A DNA stretch of 64,000 nt from an uncultured Collinsella sp. (lineage in GTDB: Bacteria > Actinomycetota > Coriobacteriia > Coriobacteriales > Coriobacteriaceae): contig CAAEUX010000036.1 of NCBI GenBank assembly GCA_900759335.1, positions 1 to 64,000 of the forward strand, given 5' to 3'. The translations under genes were made by a program, and so were the position numbers. Position 1 is the stretch's first letter. Every line of letters begins with the position of its first letter. This document shows, in pieces, positions 41,328-50,489 of the stretch. The notes under the pieces are model-generated. The model was not told the DNA's origin. It saw nothing but the letters and a program-made list of their open reading frames with translations, and did no database searches.

Positions 41328-42929
41328 TTAGCCCAGACGCGGGAACAGCGGCTCGCCCTTCTCGACGGGCTGACCACCGGCAAGCAAGCCCCAAGCGCAA
41401 ATGCCCTTGAGGTCGTCGCTCGCGGCCTCGTCCTCGCACGACAGGCGGCGCAGGGCCTCGGCAGAGGTCTGGGGCATGAGCGGCATCAGCAGGTGAGCGG
41501 CAATGCGGATAGCCTCGAGCAGGTTGTAGATCACAAATGCCAGCTCGTCAGCCTTGGTCTCGTCCTTGGCAAGCGCCCAGGGCTCGGAGTCCTCGATGTA
41601 GTGGTTGGCGGCATGGATGAGCTCCATAACCTCGTCCTTAGCTCCACCGTAATCGAGCACGTCCATCTTGGCCATGTAGCGCTCGACCAGGCCATCGGCG
41701 ATCTTTGCCAGCGGGTTTTCGAACGCATCGAACGACGCGGGCTTGGCGGGCGCGCAACCGTCAAAGTACTTGCCGCTCATGTTGAGCGAACGCGAGATAA
41801 GGTTGCCCCAGCTGTTGGCCAGGTCGGCGTTGTAGACCTGCTCCATGCGATCGAAGCTGATGGCACCGTCGGTGCCGGGGACGACGTCGGTCATGAAGTA
41901 ATAGCGATAGCCCTCGACGCCCAGCATGTCGATAACGTCCTGCGGAGCGATGGCGTTGCCGCGGCTCTTGGACATCTTCTCGGCCTTGCCGGTCTCGGCA
42001 TTGCGCACGGTCAGGAAGCCGTGGGCAAAGACGTGCTCGGGCAGGGCCTCGCCGATGGCCATGAGCATGGCGGGCCAAATGACGCAGTGGAAGCGGATGA
42101 TGTCCTTACCCACGATGTGGAACTGCGCGGGCCAACGATAGGCCAGCTCGGCACGCGCCTCGTCGGTGTCGACGCCGTAGCCGACGGCCGTCATATAGTT
42201 GAGCAGCGCATCGAACCACACGTAGGTCACGTGGCCCTCGTCAAACGGGACCTGAATGCCCCAGTCAAAGCTCGTGCGGCTCACGGAAAGGTCGTTAAGA
42301 CCGCCCTCGACAAAGCTGCGCACCTCGTTCATGCGGAATGCAGGCTCGACAAAGTCGGGGTGCTCGTCGTAAAGCTTGAGCAGCTTGTCCTGGAAGGCGG
42401 AAAGCTTAAAGAAGTAGGACTCCTCCTGCACGCGCTCAAGCGGACGGTGGCAGTCGGGACACAGGTGCTGGCCGACGCTGCCGTACTCCTCGTCGCCCTT
42501 CTGGACCTGCGTATCGGTGAAGTAGGTCTCGTCAGGCACGCAATACCAGCCGTCGTAGCTGCCCTTATACAGGTAACCGGACTCCTTCATGCGCTCCCAC
42601 AGGTACTGCACGGCATGATGCTGGCGCGGCTCGGTGGTGCGGATGAAGTCGTCGTTGGAAATCTCGAGCTTGCTCCAAAGCTCCTTGAAGTGCGGAGCCT
42701 GGCTGTCGGTCCACTCCTGCGGCGTCATGCCATGCTTGGCTGCGGCCTCGGCGACCTTCTCGCCGTGCTCGTCCATGCCGGTCAGGAACTTAACGTTGTA
42801 GCCAGCGGAGCGGCGATAGCGAGCCTGAACGTCGGCGATGATGGTGGAATAAGCCGTGCCCAGGTGCGGATCGGCGTTGACGTAGTAGATGGGCGTCGTG
42901 ATAAAGAACGAAGGCTTGCTTTGATCCAT
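41328..42929 (-). CDS. metG: Methionyl-tRNA synthetase
   Basis: A 533-residue class I synthetase. HIGH-equivalent PIYYVNADPHLGTAYS, the metal knuckle HLCPDCHRPLE and KMSKSRGNAI are visible. An all-helical anticodon-binding domain follows and there is no C-terminal tRNA-binding EMAP domain, so this is a short-form enzyme. A GGAGG lies 10 nt before ATG 42929. rsmI is directly upstream. Confidence 0.96.
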   Translation of the reverse strand: MDQSKPSFFITTPIYYVNADPHLGTAYSTIIADVQARYRRSAGYNVKFLTGMDEHGEKVAEAAAKHGMTPQEWTDSQAPHFKELWSKLEISNDDFIRTTEPRQHHAVQYLWERMKESGYLYKGSYDGWYCVPDETYFTDTQVQKGDEEYGSVGQHLCPDCHRPLERVQEESYFFKLSAFQDKLLKLYDEHPDFVEPAFRMNEVRSFVEGGLNDLSVSRTSFDWGIQVPFDEGHVTYVWFDALLNYMTAVGYGVDTDEARAELAYRWPAQFHIVGKDIIRFHCVIWPAMLMAIGEALPEHVFAHGFLTVRNAETGKAEKMSKSRGNAIAPQDVIDMLGVEGYRYYFMTDVVPGTDGAISFDRMEQVYNADLANSWGNLISRSLNMSGKYFDGCAPAKPASFDAFENPLAKIADGLVERYMAKMDVLDYGGAKDEVMELIHAANHYIEDSEPWALAKDETKADELAFVIYNLLEAIRIAAHLLMPLMPQTSAEALRRLSCEDEAASDDLKGICAWGLLAGGQPVEKGEPLFPRLG

Positions 42930-42998
42930 GGGGTTTGTCCTCCAGAAAAACGTTGCATACAGGGGATGATTCTAGCGCAAGGGCTGGATATCCTCCAT

Positions 42999-43877
42999 CT
43001 ATTGCATATCGAGCACCATGGCATAGACATCGCGCTTGCGGCGCGAATACTTCTGAGACAGGCGCTTGGCCACCGCAGAGGCGGGCTCCCCCTCCTCGAG
43101 CGCGGCGCGGATATCCTCGCGCAGGGCCTCGTCGGGATCCGCTGCCGCGGCGCCAACCGGTACGATGCCAGCCTCCTCGTCCTCGCTCGGCGGCGCGATG
43201 ACCAGCGCAATCTCGCCCTTTACCTCGCCGCGAGCACGCAGCTCCTCGGCGAGCTGGGCAGCGGGCCCGCGCAAGACCTCCTCGTGCAGCTTGGTGAGTT
43301 CGCGGCAGACGGCAACCTCACGCTGGGGAAAGACCTCCGCCACGGCCTCGAGCGTCGCCACGATGCGATGTGGAGACTCGTAGAAGATGAGCGCGCCGGG
43401 TACTACGGCAAGGCGCTGCAAACGGCGCACGCGGTCGCCGTGCTTTCGGTCCAAAAAGCCCTCGAAGAAAAAATGCTCGCAGGGAATGCCGGACGAAACG
43501 AGCGCCGTGACGCAAGCAGAGGGCCCGGGAATAACTTCGACGGGCACATCGGCCTCACGCGCTGCCTCGACCAGCACCTGGCCGGGGTCGGACACACTCG
43601 GCATGCCGGCGTCCGAGGCAAAGGCGAGGGTCTCCCCCGCCAGCAGGCGGTCGACCAGGCCGGCGGCGCGACTGGCGATCACATTCTCGTCGCAACGGAC
43701 AAGCGGCTTGGAAATGCCCAGGTGCATCAGCAGCTTTGAGGTCACACGCGTGTCTTCGCAGCAAATGGCATCGGCGGCGGCAAAGGCCTCGCCAACGCGC
43801 GGGGACAGGTCGCCCAGGTTGCCGATGGGCGTGCCGACCACATAGAGTTTGCCCGTATGGGCGCTGTTTTGCGTCAT
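42999..43877 (-). CDS. rsmI: 16S rRNA 2'-O-ribose C1402 methyltransferase RsmI
   Basis: A 292-residue tetrapyrrole-methylase-fold protein. LYVVGTPIGNLGDLSPR, CCEDTRVTSKLL, ASDAGMPSVSDPGQVLVEAA, and PGPSACVTALVSSGIP match the RsmI family in order, as does FYESPHRIVATLEAV. Together with RsmH (not in window) it modifies C1402 of 16S rRNA. The GH5-like gene ends 6 nt upstream. Confidence 0.95.
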   Translation of the reverse strand: MTQNSAHTGKLYVVGTPIGNLGDLSPRVGEAFAAADAICCEDTRVTSKLLMHLGISKPLVRCDENVIASRAAGLVDRLLAGETLAFASDAGMPSVSDPGQVLVEAAREADVPVEVIPGPSACVTALVSSGIPCEHFFFEGFLDRKHGDRVRRLQRLAVVPGALIFYESPHRIVATLEAVAEVFPQREVAVCRELTKLHEEVLRGPAAQLAEELRARGEVKGEIALVIAPPSEDEEAGIVPVGAAAADPDEALREDIRAALEEGEPASAVAKRLSQKYSRRKRDVYAMVLDMQ

Positions 43878-43883
43878 ATCAAC

Positions 43884-44945
43884 CTATTCAATCATGCCGC
43901 GCTCGAGCGTACCGAGTGCCGCGCGGGCGTCCCATGCTGCAATGCGCTTCTCGGTCTTCCACGTTTGGAAGAACCAACCGGCAGCCGGCGCAAACGAAGC
44001 CAGCTGGTTGGCGATAAACACGCGCTCGTAGGCATTGCGGCCCTCGGGCGTAACCGACGAGTTGGCAAAGATCGCCGCGCCCGACCATTCGCCCACCAGC
44101 ACGGGGAACCCTGTCGAGATCGCTTCTTTAAGCTCGCGCTTGTTACGCGAAATCGCCGTCGCCAGCCCGCGGGGGCTCGTGATGTCGAGCGCATACTCGT
44201 CGCGGTAATGGTACAGGTGAAGGTCCATGTAGACGTTCTTGTACTTGGCACCGCGCATAAAATGCTTCCACTCGCTGGGATGCCCCGAAGACGAGAAGAC
44301 GACGATCTTATCCTCGGGCATATACGAACGGACGAGCTCGTAGGCATCGCGATAGAAATTGCGCAAGTAGTGGGCCGGAATTCCATCCGTCATGGTAAAG
44401 AGGCTCTTGCGGACGCTCATCTGCGGCGTGTCCAGCAGCTCAATGCCCAGCAGGCTCTCGGCCTCGCCGTAGCGATCGGCCAAGCGCTCGAGCACGTCGA
44501 GTGCGACATGACGGCCGTTGGTGGACGAATGCCACTCGGCAACAGCCTCCGGCGTGGTGGGCGAATCGTTGGAATCGCCCTGGCCACCGGGCACCGTCGC
44601 CAGATCGAGCAGTACGCGGATGTCGTACTTGGCAGCCCACTCAATTGCACGGTCGATGTAGTCGACAACCGAGATGTAGGACGCATCGGCCTCCTGCGAA
44701 CCAAAGGCATACCAGGGCACCGGCAGACGCACGGCATTGAGACCGATCTGCGCCATGCGGCGAAAATCGTCCTCACTCACAAACGTCTCGTAATGACGGC
44801 GCATGCGCTCGTTATAGGCGGCGGTGCCCATGGCCTCCTGCAGCTCGGCCGCGTTGGATGCACCGGTCGCCGCGTATAGCGACGGGGTCACCCAAGGCTC
44901 GGGAATAAACCAGCCAGAGAGATTAACGCCGAGTATCCTCTCCAT
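43884..44945 (-). CDS. GH5-like glycoside hydrolase with altered catalytic site
   Basis: A 353-residue cytosolic (no signal peptide) TIM-barrel protein resembling exo-beta-1,3-glucanases: GVNLSGWFIPEPWVTPSLY at the N-terminus, AVRLPVPWYAF, LDLATVPGGQ and HLYHYRDEYALD. The nucleophile Glu is in VLVGEWSGA. The acid/base site, normally ELLNEP, reads GIELLDTPQ, so the second catalytic Glu is Thr and the preceding Asn is Asp. It may be inactive, use another acid, or bind sugar only. ATG at 44945 has AAGGGGG 5 nt upstream. It heads a unit with rsmI and metG. Confidence 0.8.
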   Translation of the reverse strand: MERILGVNLSGWFIPEPWVTPSLYAATGASNAAELQEAMGTAAYNERMRRHYETFVSEDDFRRMAQIGLNAVRLPVPWYAFGSQEADASYISVVDYIDRAIEWAAKYDIRVLLDLATVPGGQGDSNDSPTTPEAVAEWHSSTNGRHVALDVLERLADRYGEAESLLGIELLDTPQMSVRKSLFTMTDGIPAHYLRNFYRDAYELVRSYMPEDKIVVFSSSGHPSEWKHFMRGAKYKNVYMDLHLYHYRDEYALDITSPRGLATAISRNKRELKEAISTGFPVLVGEWSGAAIFANSSVTPEGRNAYERVFIANQLASFAPAAGWFFQTWKTEKRIAAWDARAALGTLERGMIE

Positions 44946-45131
44946 CACTGCCCCCTTCGGATCGTGCAGGTCGAGCCTGCATCGTATTGCATAGGAAAAG
45001 TATCGTTTTGAGTATACCCGCGCGTGCGGACAGACGACCGAACGGTCTGCAAAGTGGCGCAAAAGCGGGAGGAATGTCTGGGGCGGGCCCGAGCTAGTGC
45101 GCCGAGATGTGCACGCACGTCGGAAGCAAGC

Positions 45132-45182
45132 GCTGGAAAGCGCATCCCGCTCTAAAACCCAATTCTGGGATGCATTTTCCGC
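45132..45182. repeat. Palindrome with GGGATGC arms
   Basis: GCTGGAAAGCGCATCCC (45132-45148) faces GGGATGCATTTTCCGC (45167-45182) across an 18-nt loop. It lies just beyond the tRNA-Phe terminator. The rest of the 44946-45195 gap shows no gene. Confidence 0.65.
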
Positions 45183-45193
45183 GGAACCCTACA

Positions 45194-45224
45194 TAAAAGA
45201 AAAGGACCCCTTTGCAGAGGTCCT
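45194..45224 (-). terminator. Terminator of tRNA-Phe
   Basis: Minus-strand AGGACCT-CTGC-AAAGGGGTCCT followed by TTTCTTTTATG, 14 nt after the tRNA. Confidence 0.8.
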
Positions 45225-45237
45225 AGTCAATTCAAGG

Positions 45238-45310
<73 letters not shown>

Positions 45311-45445
45311 ATTTGAGGTGTGCCTTGTTTCAAGGCTTGATTAGTATAACCAAGGACGCGCTCCGGTCAACCGAGAATTTGAAAAAAGTTTTTGAGCACG
45401 GCGCCAGCCACAAGGCCGACCCTATAGAACAGCACGTTAGAGACA

Positions 45446-45733
45446 TCAACCCACCGCAAGAAGTTTTTCGCTCAAGGCTGCACGGGCAAACTCACTTGGC
45501 GTCATTCCTTCAGCCGCCGCCCGACGACGAATCGCCTCCTTCATCCCTAGGGGAATCTTGACCGATAGCGTTGCCGTCCCTTCGCTTGAGAGCGGAGGCC
45601 GCCCGTGCACGATCCCCCCAACGGTATGCTCGCCGTCCGGAAACCCGCCATGCTCGTACGACTCGCACCACGCGTCAATCATTTCATCCGTTACAACCTG
45701 ACCATTGGCAGCCGTATATGCCTTGCTCATCAT
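45446..45733 (-). CDS. Ribbon-helix-helix (CopG-like) antitoxin
   Basis: A 95-residue protein. Its C-terminal about 45 residues match the RHH fold: a beta strand TATLSVKIPLG, then MKEAIRRRAAAEGMTPSEFARAALSEKL. The N-terminal half (ANGQVVTDEMIDAWCESYEHGGFPDG...) could wrap the toxin. Two ATG codons (45733 and 45730) are possible; AGAGGGG lies just upstream. Its start overlaps the stop of the upstream toxin-like gene. Confidence 0.8.
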   Translation of the reverse strand: MMSKAYTAANGQVVTDEMIDAWCESYEHGGFPDGEHTVGGIVHGRPPLSSEGTATLSVKIPLGMKEAIRRRAAAEGMTPSEFARAALSEKLLAVG

Positions 45734-45996
45734 CGACCCCTCTGCCGAGCTTGCTCGATCTCTTGCCAGAATTTCTTCTGAACCGGAGACAGGGCATGAA
45801 TAATGAGCCATCCACGAATTAGTTCGACTGCAACAAGTTCCACACTTCGACCATCTGGAAGCCATCCAATAGCAAGCCATCTCGGCGGCTCGTCCTCCGA
45901 CTCGCGGCGAATGCACTCAGTAACCGCGAACCAGGCACCAAGCATCTGCTTTTCCGTCAAGTGTTTTTTGGCGTTGGGATGAATCTCAACATCCAT
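45730..45996 (-). CDS. BrnT-like small toxin candidate
   Basis: An 88-residue protein starting MDVEIHPNAKKHLTEKQM, after a perfect GGAGGAG ribosome site. WLAIGWLPDGRSVELVAVEL and WLIIHALSPVQKKFWQEIEQ resemble the beta-sheet core of the BrnT/RelE-like fold. Toxin-first order with a 4-nt overlap (ATGA) to an RHH antitoxin is the BrnTA arrangement. Activity as an RNase is inferred; catalytic residues are not certain. Confidence 0.65.
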   Translation of the reverse strand: MDVEIHPNAKKHLTEKQMLGAWFAVTECIRRESEDEPPRWLAIGWLPDGRSVELVAVELIRGWLIIHALSPVQKKFWQEIEQARQRGR

Positions 45997-46054
45997 GCAT
46001 CTTCTCCTCCATCTTACCCAATTTCGTATGACGAAAGTCCGCTGTCGCCAATCC

Positions 46055-46414
46055 TTACGCCGGCACTTGTTGGAGGGCGGGAGGTGTAGCAAGGATTGAA
46101 GGGCGTTCCAGCACCGCCCAGGCACCGGGACAGGAACACATGCGCCAAGGACGGACGTTTTCGTAGCATACGAGGACGTTGCCGCTACGGTCGATAAAGG
46201 CAATGTCGATGGGATGGACCATAAAGCAGGTGTGGACCGAAGAGCAGCGTGGGAACGCCATGACGAGCGGCAACCCGTTGGCAGCAATCGGAGACCGTCC
46301 CAGCATGCCGCGCAGGCGCACGGCAAACGACTCCGCCACCACAAACTCGGCAGGCGTCCAACCCAGCCTGTTGAGCGCCCGCGCGTAGGCAATGTAGGAT
46401 GAGACCGCGGTCAC
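46055..46414 (-). CDS. DUF192-family protein
   Basis: A 119-residue protein whose core FAVRLRGMLGRSPIAANGLP, HTCFMVHPIDIAFIDRSGNV and RPWRMCSCPGAWAVLE fits the DUF192 beta-barrel family (small secreted or periplasmic proteins of unknown role). Unlike many members it has no evident signal peptide. A GTG start at 46414 overlaps the TadE stop in GTGA. Its coupling to the pilus operon suggests an accessory pilus role. Confidence 0.82.
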   Translation of the reverse strand: MTAVSSYIAYARALNRLGWTPAEFVVAESFAVRLRGMLGRSPIAANGLPLVMAFPRCSSVHTCFMVHPIDIAFIDRSGNVLVCYENVRPWRMCSCPGAWAVLERPSILATPPALQQVPA

Positions 46415-46887
46415 ATGACCACCCCCGGACGCCACGGGTCGACCGTCACTGCGCGCTCGTGCGACAACTGTGCCGGTGCCCCCAGCGAAACGCCGGCGAT
46501 GCTGAGCGAGCTCGGCCACGGCTCGTAGCGCATGGTGCAGGTATAGGTCCTAAACGTACCGGAAAGCGAAAGCAGACCGCCATCCGATGTCGTCGTACCC
46601 TGCTCGCTCGAGACCTCAATCTGCAAGTCATAGCCTTCCATGGCATGTTGGATCTGAGCCTGAACGGTCGCGGAGGCATCGATGGAGCTGTCATCGCCCT
46701 CCCCGCTCGGCGCCACGGCATGCGCTAGCACGATATCGGGCACCACGCGATCGAAGCGCGCGACCGCGTCGGCAAAGACCATGACGTTGTACACGATAAG
46801 CGCCAGAACCAGCAGGACGGGCGTGACCACGGCCATCTCGACCGTCGCCTGGGCGCGCTCCTCGCACAGGCGCGTGCGGATGCCCAT
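46411..46887 (-). CDS. TadE-like pseudopilin
   Basis: A 158-residue minor pilin-like protein: CEERAQATVEMAVVTPVLLV with a following hydrophobic helix is the TadE signature (Glu +5 equivalent, single N-terminal helix). Its ATG overlaps the upstream stop in TAATG. The C-terminal domain is extracellular with two cysteines. Confidence 0.82.
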   Translation of the reverse strand: MGIRTRLCEERAQATVEMAVVTPVLLVLALIVYNVMVFADAVARFDRVVPDIVLAHAVAPSGEGDDSSIDASATVQAQIQHAMEGYDLQIEVSSEQGTTTSDGGLLSLSGTFRTYTCTMRYEPWPSSLSIAGVSLGAPAQLSHERAVTVDPWRPGVVM

Positions 46888-49052
46888 TACGACCCACCGC
46901 CCAGGGCACCCGCCAGTGTGGCGACATCGACGGTAAGTGGGATGGAACCGCCGCCGGGCAGCGGAATCTCCGCAAGCGTGAACACCGTGCCGCTGATGGT
47001 GCGCTCGACTTGATATTCCAGCGCCTCGCAAAGCGCCTTGGGATCGGTCACGCCCAACGGAATACTTCGTAGCTTGTCCTGCGCATTAGAAAGACCTGTG
47101 ATGTCAGACCCCGGGCTCTTGATGACGTTGGCGGTGTCGGTCAGCACCGGCTTTCGTAGGCGCAAGTCGCACGGCTCCAAGCCCAGCGCCGCCACGGACG
47201 CCGAAACGGTATCACCAAGCCACGACGCAATGGAACTCAACGCACCGCTGCCCCCTCCCAGGTCATCGATCATCTCGTCCATGAGCTCGTCGGCCGAGCC
47301 TTGGATGTCTCCGTATCCCACAAGCAGCCGCCCCCAAACATCCATGACGCCATCGAGTACGCCGACAACGCCACCCGAACGCTCCTCCAGCGTCGAGAAA
47401 AACCGCGAGAGAACGTTGTTCTGCGCCGTCGCGTCATCGGGCGCCAGCACCGCAGCAGAGATCGCGCCGCGATCGCCAAGCCTGACTGTCGTGTTAAACG
47501 AAGAGTTGAGCTCATCGGGGCTCGAGATGGCACCCGAAACCGCAAGGGCAACCACGCCATTGCGGCCGGGCGGGGCGATACGCGGACGCTCGCCCGAAAG
47601 CGCTTTAATGGCCTCGTCAAACGCATTGCCCGCACGGTCAGCCTCGTCCTCGGTCTGGCGCATGAGCTCGAGCTCTTTGTTGCGGCATTCGACGTATTTC
47701 TTCAGGGCGTCTTTGAATCGATCAAAGTGGTACTCGAAGCCGTTTTCGATAGAAGTCGAAGGAGCCGCAACGGCGCCGAGCGACGAAACACCAAAATGGC
47801 ATCTGTTGCATTTGTCCTGCCCGTCATAAGCAGCGACCGAGGCTAGCCCGCCTGGCGTCCCTTTCTTATAGTTGGGGCAGCTCGTTCCATAATGCAGATA
47901 CGTTTTGCCATCGTTGGTACTAGTTGGCCACGCCGCATCGGTATAGAGTTCCGTCGCTCGCACCTCGTCAGTGTTGCGCGGCAACAACGGAATATAGGAA
48001 GTGGTCCGGTCTCCGTCTTCGGTTATATATGCGCGATTGACCTCTGCGCTCGCATAGGTATAGAACGCCTTGCGCGCCGCCGACTCCGCCTTCGTCTCGA
48101 CGCTTGAGCCTTGAGGCGCCTCGTTTGCAAGGCGCAAGCGGTAATAGGCCTTCGCGCGATCGAGCGCCACTTGCGGCTCCCATGTGACGCTCGAGGCATA
48201 GTGCGGATTCTCAATATCCGAAAGCTTCGCCAAACTCCTCGCGCGTTCCCACATGCATGAGCAACTGCCGACCGAAGCCGGATCAGACCCGCCACAATCC
48301 GCAAGCCAGGCGCGCTCTTTTGCTTTCGCCGTCTCCTCCGAGGCCTTCTGCAGCTCATCTGCTGCGCGTTCCAGATCTTTCGATGTGTCTTTAATGACAT
48401 CGGTCGAGATCTCGGACCCCTCGAGCGCAACGAAATCCGACTCGGACGTCCTGGGCACGGCAAGCGCCGTACCGGTATAGGTCGCACCCTCGGTATCCTG
48501 CGCCGACACGGCCTGCGTAGCTCGCGCGGCAACCAGATACGGTAGAGCCGTCTCGATTTTCTGCAGGCCCTTGGAGGCGCTTTTGGCAAACTTATTGCGC
48601 GTTTTAATGATCTCGATCCCCGTGTCGACCATATCGCCCGCGGCAAGCTCGGCACCCGGAATAAGGATGGCGACCAAGCCGGTGCCGATCGTGGCAAACC
48701 CCGCTAGGCCCAAGCTCAATATGCTCGCATCCACCACTGTCGCAGCCGTATGGTAGGACGCCACCACATTGGCGCCTGCCAGCGCACCGCTATCGGCAGC
48801 CACCTGGGTGTCCCCCGCGCGCGACATGCTCCATATCGCCGCCGTCGACGAAAACAGCAACGTGAGCACCACCAAGATGACCACCGCAGAGGAGAGCGTG
48901 GTATAGGCACCGTCTTCGATAAACAGGTCGATCCCGGCTCGACCCATAAAGCCGCCTCGCTTGCAGCGAGCACGCGGTCGGCAACGGCCCGCAAGCCCCC
49001 TCGTCACCTTCAACAGGCAGCGCTTAATCCCATGCAGCAATCCATGAATCAT
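46887..49052 (-). CDS. Large TadG-like pilus-associated protein
   Basis: A 721-residue membrane-anchored protein. After a basic start (CKRGGF and similar) comes a helix TTLSSAVVILVVLTLLFSST with ADSGALAGANVVASYHTAAT, a pattern shared with TadG-type proteins. A second hydrophobic stretch (ILSLGLAGFATIGTGLVAIL) follows. The rest is extracellular with long helical segments and several cysteines, including CGGSDPASVGSCSC and CNRCHFG. ATG at 49052 has GGAGGG at 5 nt and overlaps the upstream gene by 29 nt. It could be a tip adhesin or anchoring subunit of the Tad pilus. Confidence 0.75.
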   Translation of the reverse strand: MIHGLLHGIKRCLLKVTRGLAGRCRPRARCKRGGFMGRAGIDLFIEDGAYTTLSSAVVILVVLTLLFSSTAAIWSMSRAGDTQVAADSGALAGANVVASYHTAATVVDASILSLGLAGFATIGTGLVAILIPGAELAAGDMVDTGIEIIKTRNKFAKSASKGLQKIETALPYLVAARATQAVSAQDTEGATYTGTALAVPRTSESDFVALEGSEISTDVIKDTSKDLERAADELQKASEETAKAKERAWLADCGGSDPASVGSCSCMWERARSLAKLSDIENPHYASSVTWEPQVALDRAKAYYRLRLANEAPQGSSVETKAESAARKAFYTYASAEVNRAYITEDGDRTTSYIPLLPRNTDEVRATELYTDAAWPTSTNDGKTYLHYGTSCPNYKKGTPGGLASVAAYDGQDKCNRCHFGVSSLGAVAAPSTSIENGFEYHFDRFKDALKKYVECRNKELELMRQTEDEADRAGNAFDEAIKALSGERPRIAPPGRNGVVALAVSGAISSPDELNSSFNTTVRLGDRGAISAAVLAPDDATAQNNVLSRFFSTLEERSGGVVGVLDGVMDVWGRLLVGYGDIQGSADELMDEMIDDLGGGSGALSSIASWLGDTVSASVAALGLEPCDLRLRKPVLTDTANVIKSPGSDITGLSNAQDKLRSIPLGVTDPKALCEALEYQVERTISGTVFTLAEIPLPGGGSIPLTVDVATLAGALGGGS

Positions 49053-49524
49053 AATCTCCCTCCAGCCACTCGGGACGCGATCGATACGAGACATCGACCT
49101 TAAGCTCGACATAGCCGTTTTGGCCTGCGCTACCCATAGCCTGCGCAAACGCACCGATCACGGGCAGCGGTTTAACCTCGCCGGTAACGGAAACGGACGA
49201 GACGCCGCCCGCATCGGCCCGACCAAGCTCGATATCCCACGACAGGGGCCCGCCGGCATGGAAAATCGAAACGTCGGGAACCGCGGCAAGACGGCGGCGG
49301 GCAAACTCCTTAATATCCTCGTCATCCCCCACCGTCGTCGTGGTCATGAGCCGCGCGGTCTCGGCGGCGGCAGACTCCATGACCGCGCGTGTATAGAGCA
49401 GGCACACCGGCTGCAGCGCCAACAGGACGAGCGTCAGAAACGTCGGCAGTAGGAATGCCGCCTCGACCGTAGACTGAGCCCGGTCCTCGCGCGCAACATC
49501 AATACAGCACGATGTCCTTAGCAC
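49024..49524 (-). CDS. TadE-family pseudopilin
   Basis: A protein of about 166 residues: DRAQSTVEAAFLLPTFLTLV is a typical TadE N-terminal helix. The GTG at 49524 is the best in-frame start and would overlap the upstream gene by 26 nt; no strong ribosome site is visible, suggesting translational coupling. The longer frame to 49779 runs through the two upstream genes and is rejected. Confidence 0.8.
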   Translation of the reverse strand: MLRTSCCIDVAREDRAQSTVEAAFLLPTFLTLVLLALQPVCLLYTRAVMESAAAETARLMTTTTVGDDEDIKEFARRRLAAVPDVSIFHAGGPLSWDIELGRADAGGVSSVSVTGEVKPLPVIGAFAQAMGSAGQNGYVELKVDVSYRSRPEWLEGDYDSWIAAWD

Positions 49525-49717
49525 CCGCAGCAGCGTCGACAACCGATGTCGAGGTGACGCCGTGAGATGCCGTCCGCTCGACCAGCGCCGACAAGCGCCC
49601 ATCGGCACCGGCACGCCAAAGCCCTGCGATCGCCAGCGCGATGGAAAGCAGTGCCACCGTGACGATGGCGTATTCGACCGTTGCCTGGGCAGATTCCTCG
49701 CGCAGGACATAATGCAT
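49499..49717 (-). CDS. Small Flp/TadE-like prepilin
   Basis: A 72-residue protein: EESAQATVEYAIVTVALLSI gives a prepilin-like cleavage/helix region, followed by a short polar tail ending AGAKDIVLY. ATG at 49717 has AAGGAGGGG at 7 nt. It resembles the Flp pilin encoded at 50246 but is diverged. Confidence 0.78.
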   Translation of the reverse strand: MHYVLREESAQATVEYAIVTVALLSIALAIAGLWRAGADGRLSALVERTASHGVTSTSVVDAAAGAKDIVLY

Positions 49718-49718
49718 T

Positions 49719-50282
49719 TCACGACCCCTCCTTTGAGTTCGTTGTCTGCGGGGTCAGGCGGACCACGCGCAGGCGACACGAAGTATCACCAGCATCCGCG
49801 GCAACCGTCACCATATCGACCCAGCCGCGTCCGTCACGCACGATGGCGCCCCACACGTTGCCCTTGATGTCGAGATAGCCGCTCAGAGCAAGTTGCGCCG
49901 TGGGCACCTCGCGATAGGCACGCAGCATATCCGCCGCCGCCTCGGTCATCGGTCGGCACTCGGACCATGCGAGACGAACAGCGACGGCATTGTTTGCAGA
50001 TGAACCCGTTGCAGCGTCCGCTCGCTCGTCGAGTGCTTGCAAGAACGTTTGCGCCGTAACGGCGGCATTCGCATCGGCCGCGTCTCGCGCATCGTCTATT
50101 TGAGACGCCGCAGCCGAACCCGATCCCGCATCCGCGGCAGCCCCTAAACGTTGTTGCCGTGCTGCGTTAAGCCCCCAAACCGCCACTGCCACCGCCACGA
50201 CCGCACAGGCGAGCACCAGCAACGCGCCGACGGGACGGGCGCCCTCTACAGGCTGTTGATGCCCTCGCTGATAGCGCTCCAT
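49719..50282 (-). CDS. Membrane-anchored hypothetical protein in the Tad operon
   Basis: A 187-residue protein with one helix (about 18-37, VGALLVLACAVVAVAVAVWG) and an extracellular alanine-rich domain (AADAGSGSAAASQIDDARDA). No family recognised. It overlaps the Flp gene end by 37 nt and ends 1 nt before the next prepilin gene, so it is part of the operon. It could be a minor subunit or assembly factor. Confidence 0.7.
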   Translation of the reverse strand: MERYQRGHQQPVEGARPVGALLVLACAVVAVAVAVWGLNAARQQRLGAAADAGSGSAAASQIDDARDAADANAAVTAQTFLQALDERADAATGSSANNAVAVRLAWSECRPMTEAAADMLRAYREVPTAQLALSGYLDIKGNVWGAIVRDGRGWVDMVTVAADAGDTSCRLRVVRLTPQTTNSKEGS

Positions 50283-50479
50283 AAATCTTGGACCTTGCCC
50301 TTAAATGCGACGATGGCAATGATGGCAATCACCACGAGCACACCGACTAGGATGGCGTACTCGGTGGTGCCCTGCGCGCTCTCCTCCCGCAGCAGTTCTT
50401 CGGCACGCTGGCGAGCGTGAATTGACTGGCAAAACGCCAAGCTCCAGACCTTGTCAACAACGTCAGTCATCGTATTCAT
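50246..50479 (-). CDS. flp: Flp-type major pilin
   Basis: A 77-residue prepilin. After a 33-residue leader comes EESAQGTTEYAILVGVLVVI, the Flp signature (G-x-x-x-EY cleavage region, then a hydrophobic helix), and a short C-terminus KGKVQDLWSAISEGINSL. It directly follows tadC. The prepilin peptidase that must process it is not in the window. Confidence 0.9.
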   Translation of the reverse strand: MNTMTDVVDKVWSLAFCQSIHARQRAEELLREESAQGTTEYAILVGVLVVIAIIAIVAFKGKVQDLWSAISEGINSL

Positions 50480-50489
50480 GTATTCCTCC

